The notes under the pieces: generated by a model
What the model was told of the DNA's origin: nothing
The model's input: only the letters and a program-made list of their open reading frames with translations
The model's database searches: none
Assembly: GCF_023715405.1 (NCBI RefSeq)
Contig: NZ_JAMBOC010000001.1
Coordinates: forward strand, 496,001 to 560,000
Source of the DNA: Solibacillus isronensis
GTDB taxonomy: Bacteria; Bacillota; Bacilli; Bacillales_A; Planococcaceae
Length of the DNA stretch: 64,000 nucleotides
Direction: 5' to 3'
Shown: positions 39,126 to 48,121 of the stretch, piece after piece
Layout of the letters: every line of letters begins with the position of its first letter
Position numbering within the stretch: position 1 is the first letter of the stretch
Made by a program: the position numbers and the translations under genes

Positions 39126-39171
39126 GGCTTCCAGGACAGTTGATTACGACTGTTTTGGGAGGCGTTTTTTC
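39126..39171 (+). terminator. Intrinsic terminator after spo0A
   Basis: GCTTCCAGGACAGT paired with ACTGTTTTGGGAGGC and followed by TTTTTT, about 90 bases behind the spo0A stop. The rest of 39038-39449 contains no convincing gene. Confidence 0.7.
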
Positions 39172-39449
39172 TATGGGATTAAGTCCGTTAATTAAAATAG
39201 ATCGTTACATGCTCGATTGTCTATAGCGCAAAGGGATTATAAAAATAGAAGATGAGTTCGTATGATCAGTCGTTAAAACTTTTGTACGTTACTTATCGGA
39301 TTCATTTAATATGGCGAAGTTCCGAAAGTAACATGGAGCATGTGTCCGTTCAATTGAGGAAAATAGAGGTACGTTCGAGGTGAGCATTTCGGAAAATCCT
39401 GTTTATTATACTCTATAAATTTTCGCTACAATTTTTCAAAACTAACTGA

Positions 39450-39644
39450 TTAATCCTGCTCAATATCAGCGATTAGCATTAGTTTTAACGCCCGTTTACA
39501 CTTGATATGCCAAATCAATCCTTTGGTTAGCTGCTTTTTAATGTCAACATTATTGGTATTTTTGATTAATATCCGTAATTTTTTAGTACGTACTTTATGG
39601 AGCCGTATATCGTCTAAACACTTTCTTCTCTCAAGCTCATCCAA
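39450..39644 (-). CDS. Small basic hypothetical protein
   Basis: 64 residues, rich in Lys and Arg and predicted helical (DDIRLHKVRTKKLRILIKN). A GAGGTG site sits 9 bases before the ATG on the minus strand, which supports real translation. No family recognised; the Spo0E-type SQELD motif is absent. It lies in an AT-rich variable stretch between spo0A and its decayed duplicate, possibly part of a remnant element. Confidence 0.5.
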   Translation of the reverse strand: MDELERRKCLDDIRLHKVRTKKLRILIKNTNNVDIKKQLTKGLIWHIKCKRALKLMLIADIEQD

Positions 39645-39800
39645 GTTAGCACCTCATTTAGTTTGGTTAACATTACCATACCGAAGATACATTTACACTA
39701 TAAATCTCATTCATATGCAGTAAAATATGGCTAGACAGATAGTTATCCGTCTCGAATCGCCTTAATTTATCACATGTATAAAATGGCGGTCCCAAAAGCT

Positions 39801-39876
39801 ATATGAAATCAAAACCGACTAACTCAGAATTTATCATATTGATCGGACAAAATTCGTATTGAATTGGTAGCAAGTT
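39801..39876 (+). pseudogene. Remnant copy of the spo0A 3' end
   Basis: The first 25 bases (39801-39825) are identical to spo0A 38958-38982, encoding the start of the C-terminal MKSKPTNS segment. The following 50 bases remain clearly similar to the spo0A end (TGGTAGCAAG near the stop) but carry substitutions and a net 2-base deletion that shifts the frame. No other part of spo0A is found here. It is followed by a terminator at 39946. Confidence 0.85.
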
Positions 39877-39945
39877 AATCATTAGTTGAGTGCGTTTTGC
39901 CACGAAATCTTATTTTTATTACGAGAATATTACTTTATTAATTAT

Positions 39946-39989
39946 GCCTTCTTAAACAGTTCCTTACGATAGTTTAAGAAGGCTTTTTT
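39946..39989 (+). terminator. Intrinsic terminator downstream of the spo0A remnant
   Basis: Perfect 12-bp stem GCCTTCTTAAAC/GTTTAAGAAGGC followed by TTTTTT on the plus strand. No intact plus-strand gene precedes it, only the spo0A fragment, suggesting it is a leftover of an older spo0A 3' flank. Confidence 0.85.
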
Positions 39990-40013
39990 ATGGCATTATG
40001 ACATGCGATATCT

Positions 40014-40487
40014 TTATAACGTTCCAAAGGAATTATCCATCCTATCCGCTATAATTGAAATGTCTTCATCAACGAATATGAACGTATCCTTGATTATTAC
40101 ATAACTATCAATAGCTTGCGCTAGATGCTCATCGGTTTCCATTATTTCTTTCAAATCTTCACTAACATAGTAACAGTCTTCCGAACTATTATAAGAGCAG
40201 TCTTCTATCTCACTAATTCCGGCTTCTTTAAAGTATTCATCCATTTTCTTTAAAATTCTATATAATTTTTTATCGGAAAAATATTTATATTCACTTCCAT
40301 CAAACATTTGAATATATAAATATTTGAACTTATATTCACTCCAAAGTTCATCCTCATTCATAAGGAACAGGAAAAGAAATCTTTCCTCTGCTTTATCATT
40401 TCTATAATAGATTTTTTCTGAATTCAACTCATAATTTTTAATCCTTTTTAGAAAAAGCCTTTTGTTATCAAGTACAATTACACTCAT
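40014..40487 (-). CDS. Hypothetical protein, AT-rich orphan
   Basis: 157 residues, acidic and aromatic-rich, without signal peptide or membrane segments. It has many Tyr, Glu and Asp (YKYFSDKKLYRILKKMDEYFKEAG, DEDISIIADRMD). I recognise no family. AAAGGA lies about 11 bases before the ATG. Base composition is more AT-rich than in the core genes around it, and the gene is absent at this point in B. subtilis, consistent with acquired DNA. Confidence 0.6.
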   Translation of the reverse strand: MSVIVLDNKRLFLKRIKNYELNSEKIYYRNDKAEERFLFLFLMNEDELWSEYKFKYLYIQMFDGSEYKYFSDKKLYRILKKMDEYFKEAGISEIEDCSYNSSEDCYYVSEDLKEIMETDEHLAQAIDSYVIIKDTFIFVDEDISIIADRMDNSFGTL

Positions 40488-40850
40488 TTCATAATCATCC
40501 TTTTACATTCATTGGTAATTTATGAGTATTTTAACCTAAAAAGAGATTTTTTAGACTTTGTGAAACTATAATTTGAGTAAATCGTAAATCGTATTACGTG
40601 AATAAAAATATTTGTAATTAACGTTTAACAAAAAATAACAACGGGTAAAATTAGATAGCAAGGCTAAGAAATTCTTCGTCTTCGTTTTTACCTCCTTTCT
40701 TTGGATAATATGTTTGAAAACGTATTGTTCTATTTGTGTCTAGCTGGTGCTGGGCACTTTTTTTGTTGTCATAGGATTTTAATATTAATTTCACATTATT
40801 AATATAATTTCACAGTAGAATAGGGGGATAACAATAAGGAGCGATGATAA
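40488..40850. other. Intergenic gap without recognisable gene
   Basis: 363 AT-rich bases between two divergent orphan genes. It must hold their promoters, for example TAATATAAT near 40797 for the plus-strand gene. A minus-strand AAAGGAGGT near 40690 is not followed by a start codon. Confidence 0.5.
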
Positions 40851-41285
40851 ATGAAACGATGGAAATTCGTATTGATCCTTCTGGGCGTGCTGACGTTTTT
40901 TCTGCTAGTAAGATTTCCGCAAGATTTTGATGCGTCTCCTACGACAACGGCCAATTCTCCGGATGAGGTTGTAAAAAAATATAAAGAAGAATTACATGTT
41001 CAACGTGAGATATGCTATAACGATATATTACTGCTCGGTACATTAAGTAATACACAGCTTCAAACGATGGAAATTGAGCTTGAAAATTATTTAAATGAGC
41101 TGGGTACATTAAGAAACGAGATTATCGAAAATAATATTAACCATCAAAACCTAACCAATTCCATCGAACTAGATATTTTAATGATCAATCGTACACTTAG
41201 GGCTATTGAAACACGGGATGAAAAATATTTAAAAGACCTGTCAGATATGTATCATAATTTACTCCAATTCCAACGTTCACTATAA
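40851..41285 (+). CDS. Hypothetical protein with N-terminal membrane anchor
   Basis: 144 residues. A hydrophobic N-terminal segment (about 5-22) could be a signal anchor; the rest is helical and acidic with a probable coiled coil (about 55-140, TMEIELENYLNELGTLRNEIIENN). The ATG has an AAGGAGCG site 9 bases upstream. No family recognised. It precedes the FapA-family gene by 149 bases on the same strand. Confidence 0.65.
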   Translation: MKRWKFVLILLGVLTFFLLVRFPQDFDASPTTTANSPDEVVKKYKEELHVQREICYNDILLLGTLSNTQLQTMEIELENYLNELGTLRNEIIENNINHQNLTNSIELDILMINRTLRAIETRDEKYLKDLSDMYHNLLQFQRSL

Positions 41286-41434
41286 TAATATATTATAGAT
41301 GTTTATAACTTATGAGACAGATACTTTTCGGCTAATTTGAAGAACATGCTAAAAAACCTCCTTACAATCCAATTTTTAACTAAACAATTATCAGAAATAT
41401 GTATATACTGTAATGTATGAGGAGGTGGAATGGC

Positions 41435-43006
41435 ATGGTTATTCATGAAAATCACTTTTTTGAAATAATAAAAAATGAGGGGAAAATATATTTGCAAACC
41501 CGACAGCCAGGTTTTATGCTAAAAGACTTCGAAACGATTTTGCGCCAAAATCCTCGTATTAAATTAACGAATTTTGCATTATTAAAAGAGGGACTAAATG
41601 AAGTGACTGACACCCCGGTTGAAATCGGTAAATGGCTTCCATCGATTGTAATCGAAATTTCCCGAGATAAAATGTCAGCATCGCTTTTTGTATATGAGAC
41701 AGCGGAGTATATAAAAGAAAATGTGCAATCCATACAAAAAAAGGTTCAGAAGCTTTTAGCTGAAGATAACATAACGTACGGTATTTTAAATGTGAAACTG
41801 GAATCGATTGTCACTGCGAAGGCAACATTGATTGCGCAAGGAACACCGCCTGTCAAAGGTGAAGATTCACAAATTACCTATTTAGAATTACCTGAGCGAA
41901 AACCGGTTATAAGAGAAGATGGCAAAGCGGATTATTATGATTTGAACTTTATTTATGAAATTGAAGAAGGCGCATGGCTTGGTGAGAAAATTCATGCACA
42001 ATCAGGTATTCCGGGAATAAATATTTATGGGGAATCGATTCCTGCTCCTTTGGGGCGAGATTTGCCGTTGAATTATGACAAGAAATCGGCCTATGAAGTT
42101 GAAGAAGAGGGAAAAACGGTACTTCGCTCGAAAATAAGCGGGGTAGTTGAAGAACATCAAGGAATGGTGAGTGTGAATCAGCATTTACCAATTGACGGTG
42201 ATGTCGGCATCGAAACCGGGAATATTGAATTTAATGGATCTGTCTCAATTAAAGGAACTGTCCAGCCAGGCTTTTCCGTTGTTGCAAATGGTGATATTTC
42301 AATCGAACATCCAGAAGGTGTATCCGGCGCAAAACTGATTAAGTCCCTTTACGGGGATATTTTTATTCGAGGAGGCATATTCGGTTTAGGCGAAACACTT
42401 GTAGAAGCTGCCGGAGATATATTCGTTAAACATGTAAATGATGCCCATTTAGTCGCAGGTCAAAATCTGAATATTGGATTTTATTCGTTAGGTTCAAATT
42501 TGACTGCACATTCCATTTTGGTTGATGAGCGGAAAGGGAAAATCATCGGTGGGACTGCAATCGCAAAAAGTACAATCGTTTCGGCGTTTACAGGAAACCG
42601 ACTGGAAAGACCGACTGAATTAATCATTATTAGCATAAACAGAGCACAAAGTCTTGAGGTCATTCAATACAAGGCATCGCTGCTAAAATCAATGCATGAA
42701 GATATGGTGCAGCTTGAGGCACAAATAGAACGCATCCTTCCTGTTATACATACGTTAACACCACGACAATTGGCGGCATTGGAGCTCACAAAACAAAAGC
42801 TCGCTTCCAATAAAGAAACAGCGCAGAATTTAGATCGGGAAATTAAACAATTAATGAACGATTTACGCAAAGTTAGTAAAGCAGAGATTCATGTGACGAA
42901 AGAAGCATATCCTGGTACATATATACAGATTGGCAAAAAGTCCACTGTTTTGACGTCTATAACAAATGGACGATTTTTAATAGAAAATGGAGAGTTGAAT
43001 GTATAA
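41435..43006 (+). CDS. FapA family protein (DUF342)
   Basis: 523 residues. An N-terminal region (about 1-160) precedes the DUF342/FapA beta-helix rich in Gly and Val (DGDVGIETGNIEFNGSVSIKGTVQPGFSVVANGDISI, GDIFIRGGIFG, IIGGTAIAKSTI). A coiled-coil segment (about 410-480) follows. FapA-type proteins in Bacillus and Vibrio are poorly understood and have been linked to cell-surface or flagellar functions. The ATG at 41435 fits the GGAGGTGG site. The stop overlaps the start of the phosphodiesterase gene (TAATG). Confidence 0.82.
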   Translation: MVIHENHFFEIIKNEGKIYLQTRQPGFMLKDFETILRQNPRIKLTNFALLKEGLNEVTDTPVEIGKWLPSIVIEISRDKMSASLFVYETAEYIKENVQSIQKKVQKLLAEDNITYGILNVKLESIVTAKATLIAQGTPPVKGEDSQITYLELPERKPVIREDGKADYYDLNFIYEIEEGAWLGEKIHAQSGIPGINIYGESIPAPLGRDLPLNYDKKSAYEVEEEGKTVLRSKISGVVEEHQGMVSVNQHLPIDGDVGIETGNIEFNGSVSIKGTVQPGFSVVANGDISIEHPEGVSGAKLIKSLYGDIFIRGGIFGLGETLVEAAGDIFVKHVNDAHLVAGQNLNIGFYSLGSNLTAHSILVDERKGKIIGGTAIAKSTIVSAFTGNRLERPTELIIISINRAQSLEVIQYKASLLKSMHEDMVQLEAQIERILPVIHTLTPRQLAALELTKQKLASNKETAQNLDREIKQLMNDLRKVSKAEIHVTKEAYPGTYIQIGKKSTVLTSITNGRFLIENGELNV

Positions 43007-43731
43007 TGAATAACATACCCATTTTTGCCCACCGAGGGGCATCAAGCTTTCACTTAGAAAATACGTTTGCTGCCTTTAAAAAAGCGAAAGAACTTGGGGC
43101 AGATGGCATTGAACTGGATCTCCAAGTTTCAAATGATGGAATTTTAGTGGTATTCCATGACAATGACTTAAAGAGACTGGCCGGTATTAATAAAATGGTC
43201 AATCAGTGTTCTTATGACGAGCTCATTCACTATAAATTAGGTCCGCGGTTTAAACGGCTGTTTCGTCGTGACCGGATGATTGCCTTTGCCGACGTACTGG
43301 AATGGGCGAATGCCGAAAATATTGCGTTGAATGTAGAGCTGAAAGAGTCGCTATTAACGAATGAGCATGTTCTGAAGGAATTACTGCAAACGATCAGCTT
43401 ACCTGAAAACAGCCATTTCTCTTCATTCCATGATTCTCTGCTAAAGATTGTGAAAGAGATTCGCCCGGACATCGAGACGGCGTATATTATTACGAGAAAA
43501 TTCTATTGGGCCACATTAGCGGAGCAAAATTTTTTCGATGCGATACATGCACATAAACGGTACTATAAAGATCAATATTTAGAGGCCTGTAAAACGGCTA
43601 ATATCGGCATGCGTTTTTACGCAATCCAGGGAAATGAATCATTCTTAAAAACTCCCCATTCGATTGTAAAAGGGTGGATTACGGATTTTCCGCATTTAGT
43701 TCAGGAAGCCCAGAAAAATCGACAAGTTTGA
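43006..43731 (+). CDS. yqiK: Glycerophosphodiester phosphodiesterase (YqiK-like)
   Basis: 241-residue GDPD of the UgpQ type, without signal peptide, so cytoplasmic. Catalytic His in FAHRGAS, the metal-binding Glu/Asp pair in GIELDLQ, and His in VVFHDNDL are intact, followed by NVELKE. It hydrolyses glycerophosphodiesters to glycerol-3-phosphate and an alcohol, which could feed the glpD enzyme. Size and position (before yqzF) match B. subtilis yqiK. It is translationally coupled to the FapA-family gene. Confidence 0.9.
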   Translation: MNNIPIFAHRGASSFHLENTFAAFKKAKELGADGIELDLQVSNDGILVVFHDNDLKRLAGINKMVNQCSYDELIHYKLGPRFKRLFRRDRMIAFADVLEWANAENIALNVELKESLLTNEHVLKELLQTISLPENSHFSSFHDSLLKIVKEIRPDIETAYIITRKFYWATLAEQNFFDAIHAHKRYYKDQYLEACKTANIGMRFYAIQGNESFLKTPHSIVKGWITDFPHLVQEAQKNRQV

Positions 43732-43844
43732 TTTTATTTAAATGAAATATGGAAGTGATTCCCTATTTACTTTTACCCTAATAATTTTGTGGAATGCCAG
43801 AATAACATTACTCTTCTTCATTGAAGAATTAACTGAATATACGA

Positions 43845-43884
43845 AAAAAATCAAATTTCCCTATAAAGAGAAATTTGATTTTTT
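43845..43884. terminator. Bidirectional terminator between yqiK and yqzF
   Basis: AAAAAATCAAATTTC with GAAATTTGATTTTTT around a 10-base loop; A and T runs on both sides suit termination in both directions between convergent genes. Confidence 0.85.
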
Positions 43885-43893
43885 GTTTTGTCT

Positions 43894-44127
43894 TTATTTC
43901 TGCCAGCGCTCCGATACTTTACCACGCTTGCGATCCCGGTACAGTAAAAACCCTGCAAAAAATAAAAATGAAACGGCAAAGAATATGGCACCGACGACGA
44001 ATTGTAACCAAATCCAAGGAAATGGTGAAATTAAAATACCGAATAATGTGTCTCGCATAAATTTTATCCCGGCAGCCATTAAAATTGCGGGAATGACTAG
44101 TACGATAAATGCAGCCATACGTGCCAT
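43894..44127 (-). CDS. yqzF: DUF2627 membrane protein YqzF
   Basis: 77 residues with two membrane helices and a basic C-terminus (YRDRKRGKVSERWQK), matching the DUF2627 family in size and neighbourhood (between yqiK and the bkd genes). A GGAGGTC site precedes the ATG on the minus strand. Function is unknown. The gap 44128-44530 that follows is AT-rich and holds the bcd promoter region. Confidence 0.85.
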   Translation of the reverse strand: MARMAAFIVLVIPAILMAAGIKFMRDTLFGILISPFPWIWLQFVVGAIFFAVSFLFFAGFLLYRDRKRGKVSERWQK

Positions 44128-44414
44128 TTACAGACCTCCTTCAGACAAAAAACAGTAAATGAAACAATGTCTCAGATTATTTTTAGTATCACTTAATTTT
44201 ACAATGCAGGCAGAGAAAGTCAATAATCGGGTATAGATTCATAGAATGGAAATATGGGATGAGTCCAATAAAACTTAAATTACTATATTGAAATAGTGTT
44301 TTCGAAAGTAATTTTGCGTGATTTTCAAATTTGATTTCGCGTAAAAATTGTCCGAATATTCTAATTTAAATCAAATTAAGGATTTCTAGTTGCATCCTTT
44401 TAGATTTATAAGTA

Positions 44415-44444
44415 TTGTAAAAATAACGATAATAAAATTATACA
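44415..44444 (+). promoter_or_regulatory. Candidate SigA promoter for the bcd-bkd operon
   Basis: TTGTAA, 18-base spacer, TATACA, in a very AT-rich region about 90 bases before bcd. No -24/-12 SigL-type promoter was found, consistent with the absence of a bkdR gene. Confidence 0.4.
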
Positions 44445-44493
44445 AATTTAAGTATTTATTATCTTTAATTAACAGAAAATAATAATATACGAG

Positions 44494-44510
44494 AAAGTAA
44501 GCGCTTTCTT
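44494..44510. promoter_or_regulatory. Catabolite-responsive element (cre) before bcd
   Basis: AAAGTAAGCGCTTTCTT matches the CcpA operator consensus WTGNAANCGNWNNCWW at all but one fixed position. It lies downstream of the likely promoter and about 4 bases before the ribosome-binding site of bcd, so CcpA could act as a roadblock. Confidence 0.65.
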
Positions 44511-44530
44511 GAGTGGAGGGGTATAGTGTT

Positions 44531-45625
44531 ATGGAAATTTTCAAGTACATGCAGAAATATGATTTTGAACAAGTAGTCTTTTGCCAAGATGAGGCATCGG
44601 GGTTAAAAGCGGTTATTGCTATTCATGATACAACATTGGGACCAGCTCTTGGGGGTTCGCGCATGTGGACATATGCCTCAGAGGAAGCAGCTATTGAAGA
44701 TGCACTTCGTCTAGCACGCGGTATGACTTATAAAAATGCGGCGGCAGGCTTAAATTTAGGTGGCGGTAAAACAGTTATTATTGGAGATCCGTTCAAGGAT
44801 AAAAATGAAGAAATGTTCCGTGCATTAGGACGTTTCATTCAAGGTTTGAATGGTCGATATATTACGGCAGAAGATGTCGGTACAACGGTTGCAGATATGG
44901 ATTTAATTCATGAAGAAACAAATTATGTAACAGGTATTTCTCCGGCATTCGGCAGCTCTGGCAATCCTTCACCAATTACAGCGTATGGTGTATTTTTAGG
45001 GATGAAGGCAGCAGCGAAAGAAGCATTTGGAGATGACTCGCTGGCAGGCCGTAAAGTAGCAGTTCAAGGTCTTGGGAATGTTGCGTACACATTATGTGAA
45101 TACTTGCATAAAGAAGGAGCGAAACTAATCGTAACTGACATTAATCAGCAAGCAATCGATCGTGTCGTTGCAGACTTTGGAGCAGTAGCTGTAGCACCTG
45201 ATGAAATTTACGCACAAGATGTGGATATTTTCTCACCATGTGCTCTTGGCGCAATTGTCAATGATCAGACGATTCCGACATTCAAAGCGAAGGTTATTGC
45301 TGGATCTGCAAACAATCAGCTGGCAGAATCAAGACATGGTAAAGTACTGCATGATTTAGGGATTGTTTATGCACCGGATTATGTGATTAATGCAGGTGGG
45401 GTTATTAACGTAGCAGACGAGTTATACGGCTATAATCGCGAGCGTGCAATGAAGCGTGTAGAAACGATCTACACAAGCTTGGAAAAGATTTTTGCAATTT
45501 CAAAAGAAGAAGATATTCCAACATATTTAGCAGCAAACCGTTTGGCAGAAGAGCGTATTGCTCGTGTAGCAAAATCCCGCAGTCAGTTCCTTCAAAACGA
45601 AAAAAATATTTTAAACGGTCGCTAA
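44531..45625 (+). CDS. bcd: Leucine dehydrogenase
   Basis: 364 residues, very close to B. subtilis Bcd. The NAD-dependent enzyme interconverts leucine, isoleucine and valine with their 2-oxo acids. The catalytic Lys lies in NLGGGKTVI, with GGSRMWTY upstream, the Rossmann motif [11 protein letters not shown] and [20 protein letters not shown]. The ATG at 44531 follows GTGGAGGGG; the upstream start is not supported. It is first in the operon with lpd and bkd genes, replacing the ptb-bcd-buk arrangement of B. subtilis; ptb and buk are missing. Confidence 0.95.
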   Translation: MEIFKYMQKYDFEQVVFCQDEASGLKAVIAIHDTTLGPALGGSRMWTYASEEAAIEDALRLARGMTYKNAAAGLNLGGGKTVIIGDPFKDKNEEMFRALGRFIQGLNGRYITAEDVGTTVADMDLIHEETNYVTGISPAFGSSGNPSPITAYGVFLGMKAAAKEAFGDDSLAGRKVAVQGLGNVAYTLCEYLHKEGAKLIVTDINQQAIDRVVADFGAVAVAPDEIYAQDVDIFSPCALGAIVNDQTIPTFKAKVIAGSANNQLAESRHGKVLHDLGIVYAPDYVINAGGVINVADELYGYNRERAMKRVETIYTSLEKIFAISKEEDIPTYLAANRLAEERIARVAKSRSQFLQNEKNILNGR

Positions 45626-45680
45626 TACGCGATTACGAAAGAAGAAATTGATTTTGTAACTGGAAAAAGGGGTGTCGGTT

Positions 45681-47090
45681 ATGGCGAAAGATTATGATGT
45701 CGTTATTTTAGGCGGAGGCACAGGCGGTTATGTAGCCGCGATTCGTGCGTCACAGCTCGGATTGAAAACGGCAATCGTCGAAAAAAATAAAATGGGGGGT
45801 ACATGCCTGCATGCGGGCTGTATTCCAACTAAAGCATTGCTCCGAAGTGCGGAAGTATATGTGCAATCGAAAAAGGCACTTGATTTTGGGGTGGAAGTAA
45901 ATGACGTCAAAATCGATTTTGAACGTGTCCAACAAAGAAAGGCTACCGTTGTAGATAAGCTTTACAAAGGTGTCCAGCACTTGATGAAAAAAGGAAAGAT
46001 CGACGTATATGATGGTTTCGGCCGCATTTTAGGACCATCTATTTTCTCGCCGATGCCAGGTACGATTTCAGTGGAAATGAATGATGGCACAGAGAATGAA
46101 ATGCTTGTGCCGCAAAACGTCATCATTGCGACGGGTTCTCGCCCTCGAACATTGGACGGATTGAAAGTTGATGGGAAAAAAGTATTCACATCAGATGAAT
46201 TCCTGACAATCGAAAAGCTCCCGAAGTCAGCTATTATTATCGGTGGTGGCGTAATTGGTGTCGAATGGGCGTCAATGCTCACTGATTTCGATGTTGAAGT
46301 CACGATTATCGAGCTAGGTGATCGTTTGTTGCCGACTGAAGATGCAGCCATTTCCGCGGAGATGCTGAAATCTTTGAAAAAGCGCGGGGTGAATGTTCAT
46401 TTCAATGTAAAACTTGATCCTTCCGCAATTGATACAAAGGAAAATGTATCACTACAAGTGAATGATGAAACCATTTCAGCGGAAGCACTTTTACTATCAG
46501 TTGGAAGGATAGCGAACACGTCAAACATCGGCTTGGAGAATACGGAAATCGAACTGGACAATGGATATATTTCAGTAAACGAACATTTCCAGACGAAAGA
46601 ACGTCATATATATGCTATAGGAGATGTTATCGGTGGAATGCAGTTGGCACATGTTGCTTCACATGAAGGAATACGTGCTGTCGAGCATATTGCGGGACAG
46701 AATTCGATTCCACTGCATTATGCAAATATTGCACGAGGCGTCTACAGTAATCCGGAAGTCGCAAGTGTCGGCCTTACGGAAGAGCAAGCGAAAAACAACG
46801 GCTATAAAGTTGTGACAACAACATTCCCGTTTAAAGCGATCGGTAAAGCGATTGTGTATGGTGAAACAGCAGGCTTTGTGAAAGTAGTTGCCGATGAAAG
46901 TTCGAATGATGTTGTCGGCGTCCATTTAATCGGACCGCATGCAACGGATTTAATTTCTGAAGCTGCACTTGGCTTGTTTTTAAATGCCTCACCATGGGAA
47001 GTTGGACAGATGGTGCATTTGCATCCTTCGCTAAGCGAAATTATTGGGGAAGCCGCACTGGCGATTGAAGGCAAAGCAATTCATTTTTAA
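45681..47090 (+). CDS. lpdV: Dihydrolipoyl dehydrogenase (E3 of branched-chain 2-oxo acid dehydrogenase)
   Basis: 469-residue FAD/NAD disulfide oxidoreductase. FAD motif VVILGGGTGGYVAAIRA, redox-active disulfide GGTCLHAGCIPTK, NAD motif IIIGGGVIGVEWAS and the C-terminal HLHPSLSE with the catalytic His are all present. It reoxidises the dihydrolipoyl arm of BkdB. A GTG at 45672 opens the frame, but the AAAGGGG site fits the ATG at 45681. It lies between bcd and bkdAA. Confidence 0.93.
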   Translation: MAKDYDVVILGGGTGGYVAAIRASQLGLKTAIVEKNKMGGTCLHAGCIPTKALLRSAEVYVQSKKALDFGVEVNDVKIDFERVQQRKATVVDKLYKGVQHLMKKGKIDVYDGFGRILGPSIFSPMPGTISVEMNDGTENEMLVPQNVIIATGSRPRTLDGLKVDGKKVFTSDEFLTIEKLPKSAIIIGGGVIGVEWASMLTDFDVEVTIIELGDRLLPTEDAAISAEMLKSLKKRGVNVHFNVKLDPSAIDTKENVSLQVNDETISAEALLLSVGRIANTSNIGLENTEIELDNGYISVNEHFQTKERHIYAIGDVIGGMQLAHVASHEGIRAVEHIAGQNSIPLHYANIARGVYSNPEVASVGLTEEQAKNNGYKVVTTTFPFKAIGKAIVYGETAGFVKVVADESSNDVVGVHLIGPHATDLISEAALGLFLNASPWEVGQMVHLHPSLSEIIGEAALAIEGKAIHF

Positions 47091-47110
47091 CAGCGACAAG
47101 GGGGTATTTT

Positions 47111-48121
47111 ATGACGGACACTAATATTACACATGAACAATTGGGATTAACGGATGAAGATGTACTGAAAATGTACGAAACAATGTTAATGGCACGCCGT
47201 ATTGATGAGCGGATGTGGCTGTTAAACCGTGCAGGCAAAATACCATTTGTTATTTCATGCCAAGGACAGGAGGCGGCTCAAGTAGGTGCTGCCTTTGCCC
47301 TTGATCATACAAAGGATTATATTGCGCCGTACTATCGTGATATGGGGGTTGTCCTTCATTTTGGGATGACGGCTAAAGATTTAATGCTTTCGGCGTTTGC
47401 GAAAGCGGAAGATCCGAACTCTGGCGGGCGTCAAATGCCGGGGCACTTCGGGCAAAAGAAAAATCGTATACTTACGGGTTCTTCTCCTGTAACGACACAA
47501 GTACCGCACGCGGTCGGTGTTGCACTTGCAGGAAAAATGCAGCAAAAGGACTTTATCACATTTGTAACGCTCGGTGAAGGTTCGTCAAACCAAGGGGACT
47601 TCCATGAAGGAGCAAACTTTGCGGGTGTGCATAAATTGCCGGTTATTATCATGGTAGAAAACAACCAATATGCAATTTCTGTACCGGTTGAGCGCCAATT
47701 GGGCTGTGCACAAGTGTCAGACCGTGCAATCGGCTACGGGATGCCTGGTGTAACGGTAGACGGCAAAAATCCGCTGGAAGTATACAAAGTGGTGAAAGAA
47801 GCGGCTGATCGTGCACGTCGCGGTGAAGGGCCTTCACTGATCGAAACGGTTTCGTTCCGATTGACAGCCCATTCTTCGGATGATGATGATCGTCAATATC
47901 GTACAGCTGAGGATATTGCAGAAGGAAAAGCAAAAGACCCGATTATTTTATTTGAAACATACTTAAAAGACAACGGTATAGCGGATGATGCGCTATTGGA
48001 AGAAATGAACAAAAAAATTATGGATACTGTCAATGAAGCGACAGATTATGCAGAAAATGCAGCCTATGCCTCGCCAGAACATGCATTGCGTTTTGTGTAT
48101 GCGGAAGGAGAAGATGCGTAA
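47111..48121 (+). CDS. bkdAA: Branched-chain 2-oxo acid dehydrogenase E1 alpha
   Basis: 336 residues. It has the ThDP-binding motif GEGSSNQGDFHEGANFAGV...VENNQYAIS, the MPGHFG segment and the C-terminal phosphorylation-loop-like RLTAHSSDDDDRQYR region typical of E1 alpha. With BkdAB it decarboxylates the 2-oxo acids of Leu, Ile and Val and acylates lipoyl-BkdB. GGGGGTATTTT precedes the ATG; the stop overlaps bkdAB by one base (TAATG). Confidence 0.95.
   Translation: MTDTNITHEQLGLTDEDVLKMYETMLMARRIDERMWLLNRAGKIPFVISCQGQEAAQVGAAFALDHTKDYIAPYYRDMGVVLHFGMTAKDLMLSAFAKAEDPNSGGRQMPGHFGQKKNRILTGSSPVTTQVPHAVGVALAGKMQQKDFITFVTLGEGSSNQGDFHEGANFAGVHKLPVIIMVENNQYAISVPVERQLGCAQVSDRAIGYGMPGVTVDGKNPLEVYKVVKEAADRARRGEGPSLIETVSFRLTAHSSDDDDRQYRTAEDIAEGKAKDPIILFETYLKDNGIADDALLEEMNKKIMDTVNEATDYAENAAYASPEHALRFVYAEGEDA

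Noticed and set aside
40680..40700. Minus-strand AAAGGAGGT ribosome-binding site
   Set aside because: No start codon follows at a usable distance.
43742..44158. 138-codon plus-strand frame over yqzF
   Set aside because: It is antisense to the DUF2627 gene, which has a good ribosome-binding site and family match.
44128..44530. SigL (-24/-12) promoter before bcd
   Set aside because: No TGGCAC-N5-TTGCA-like sequence could be found.
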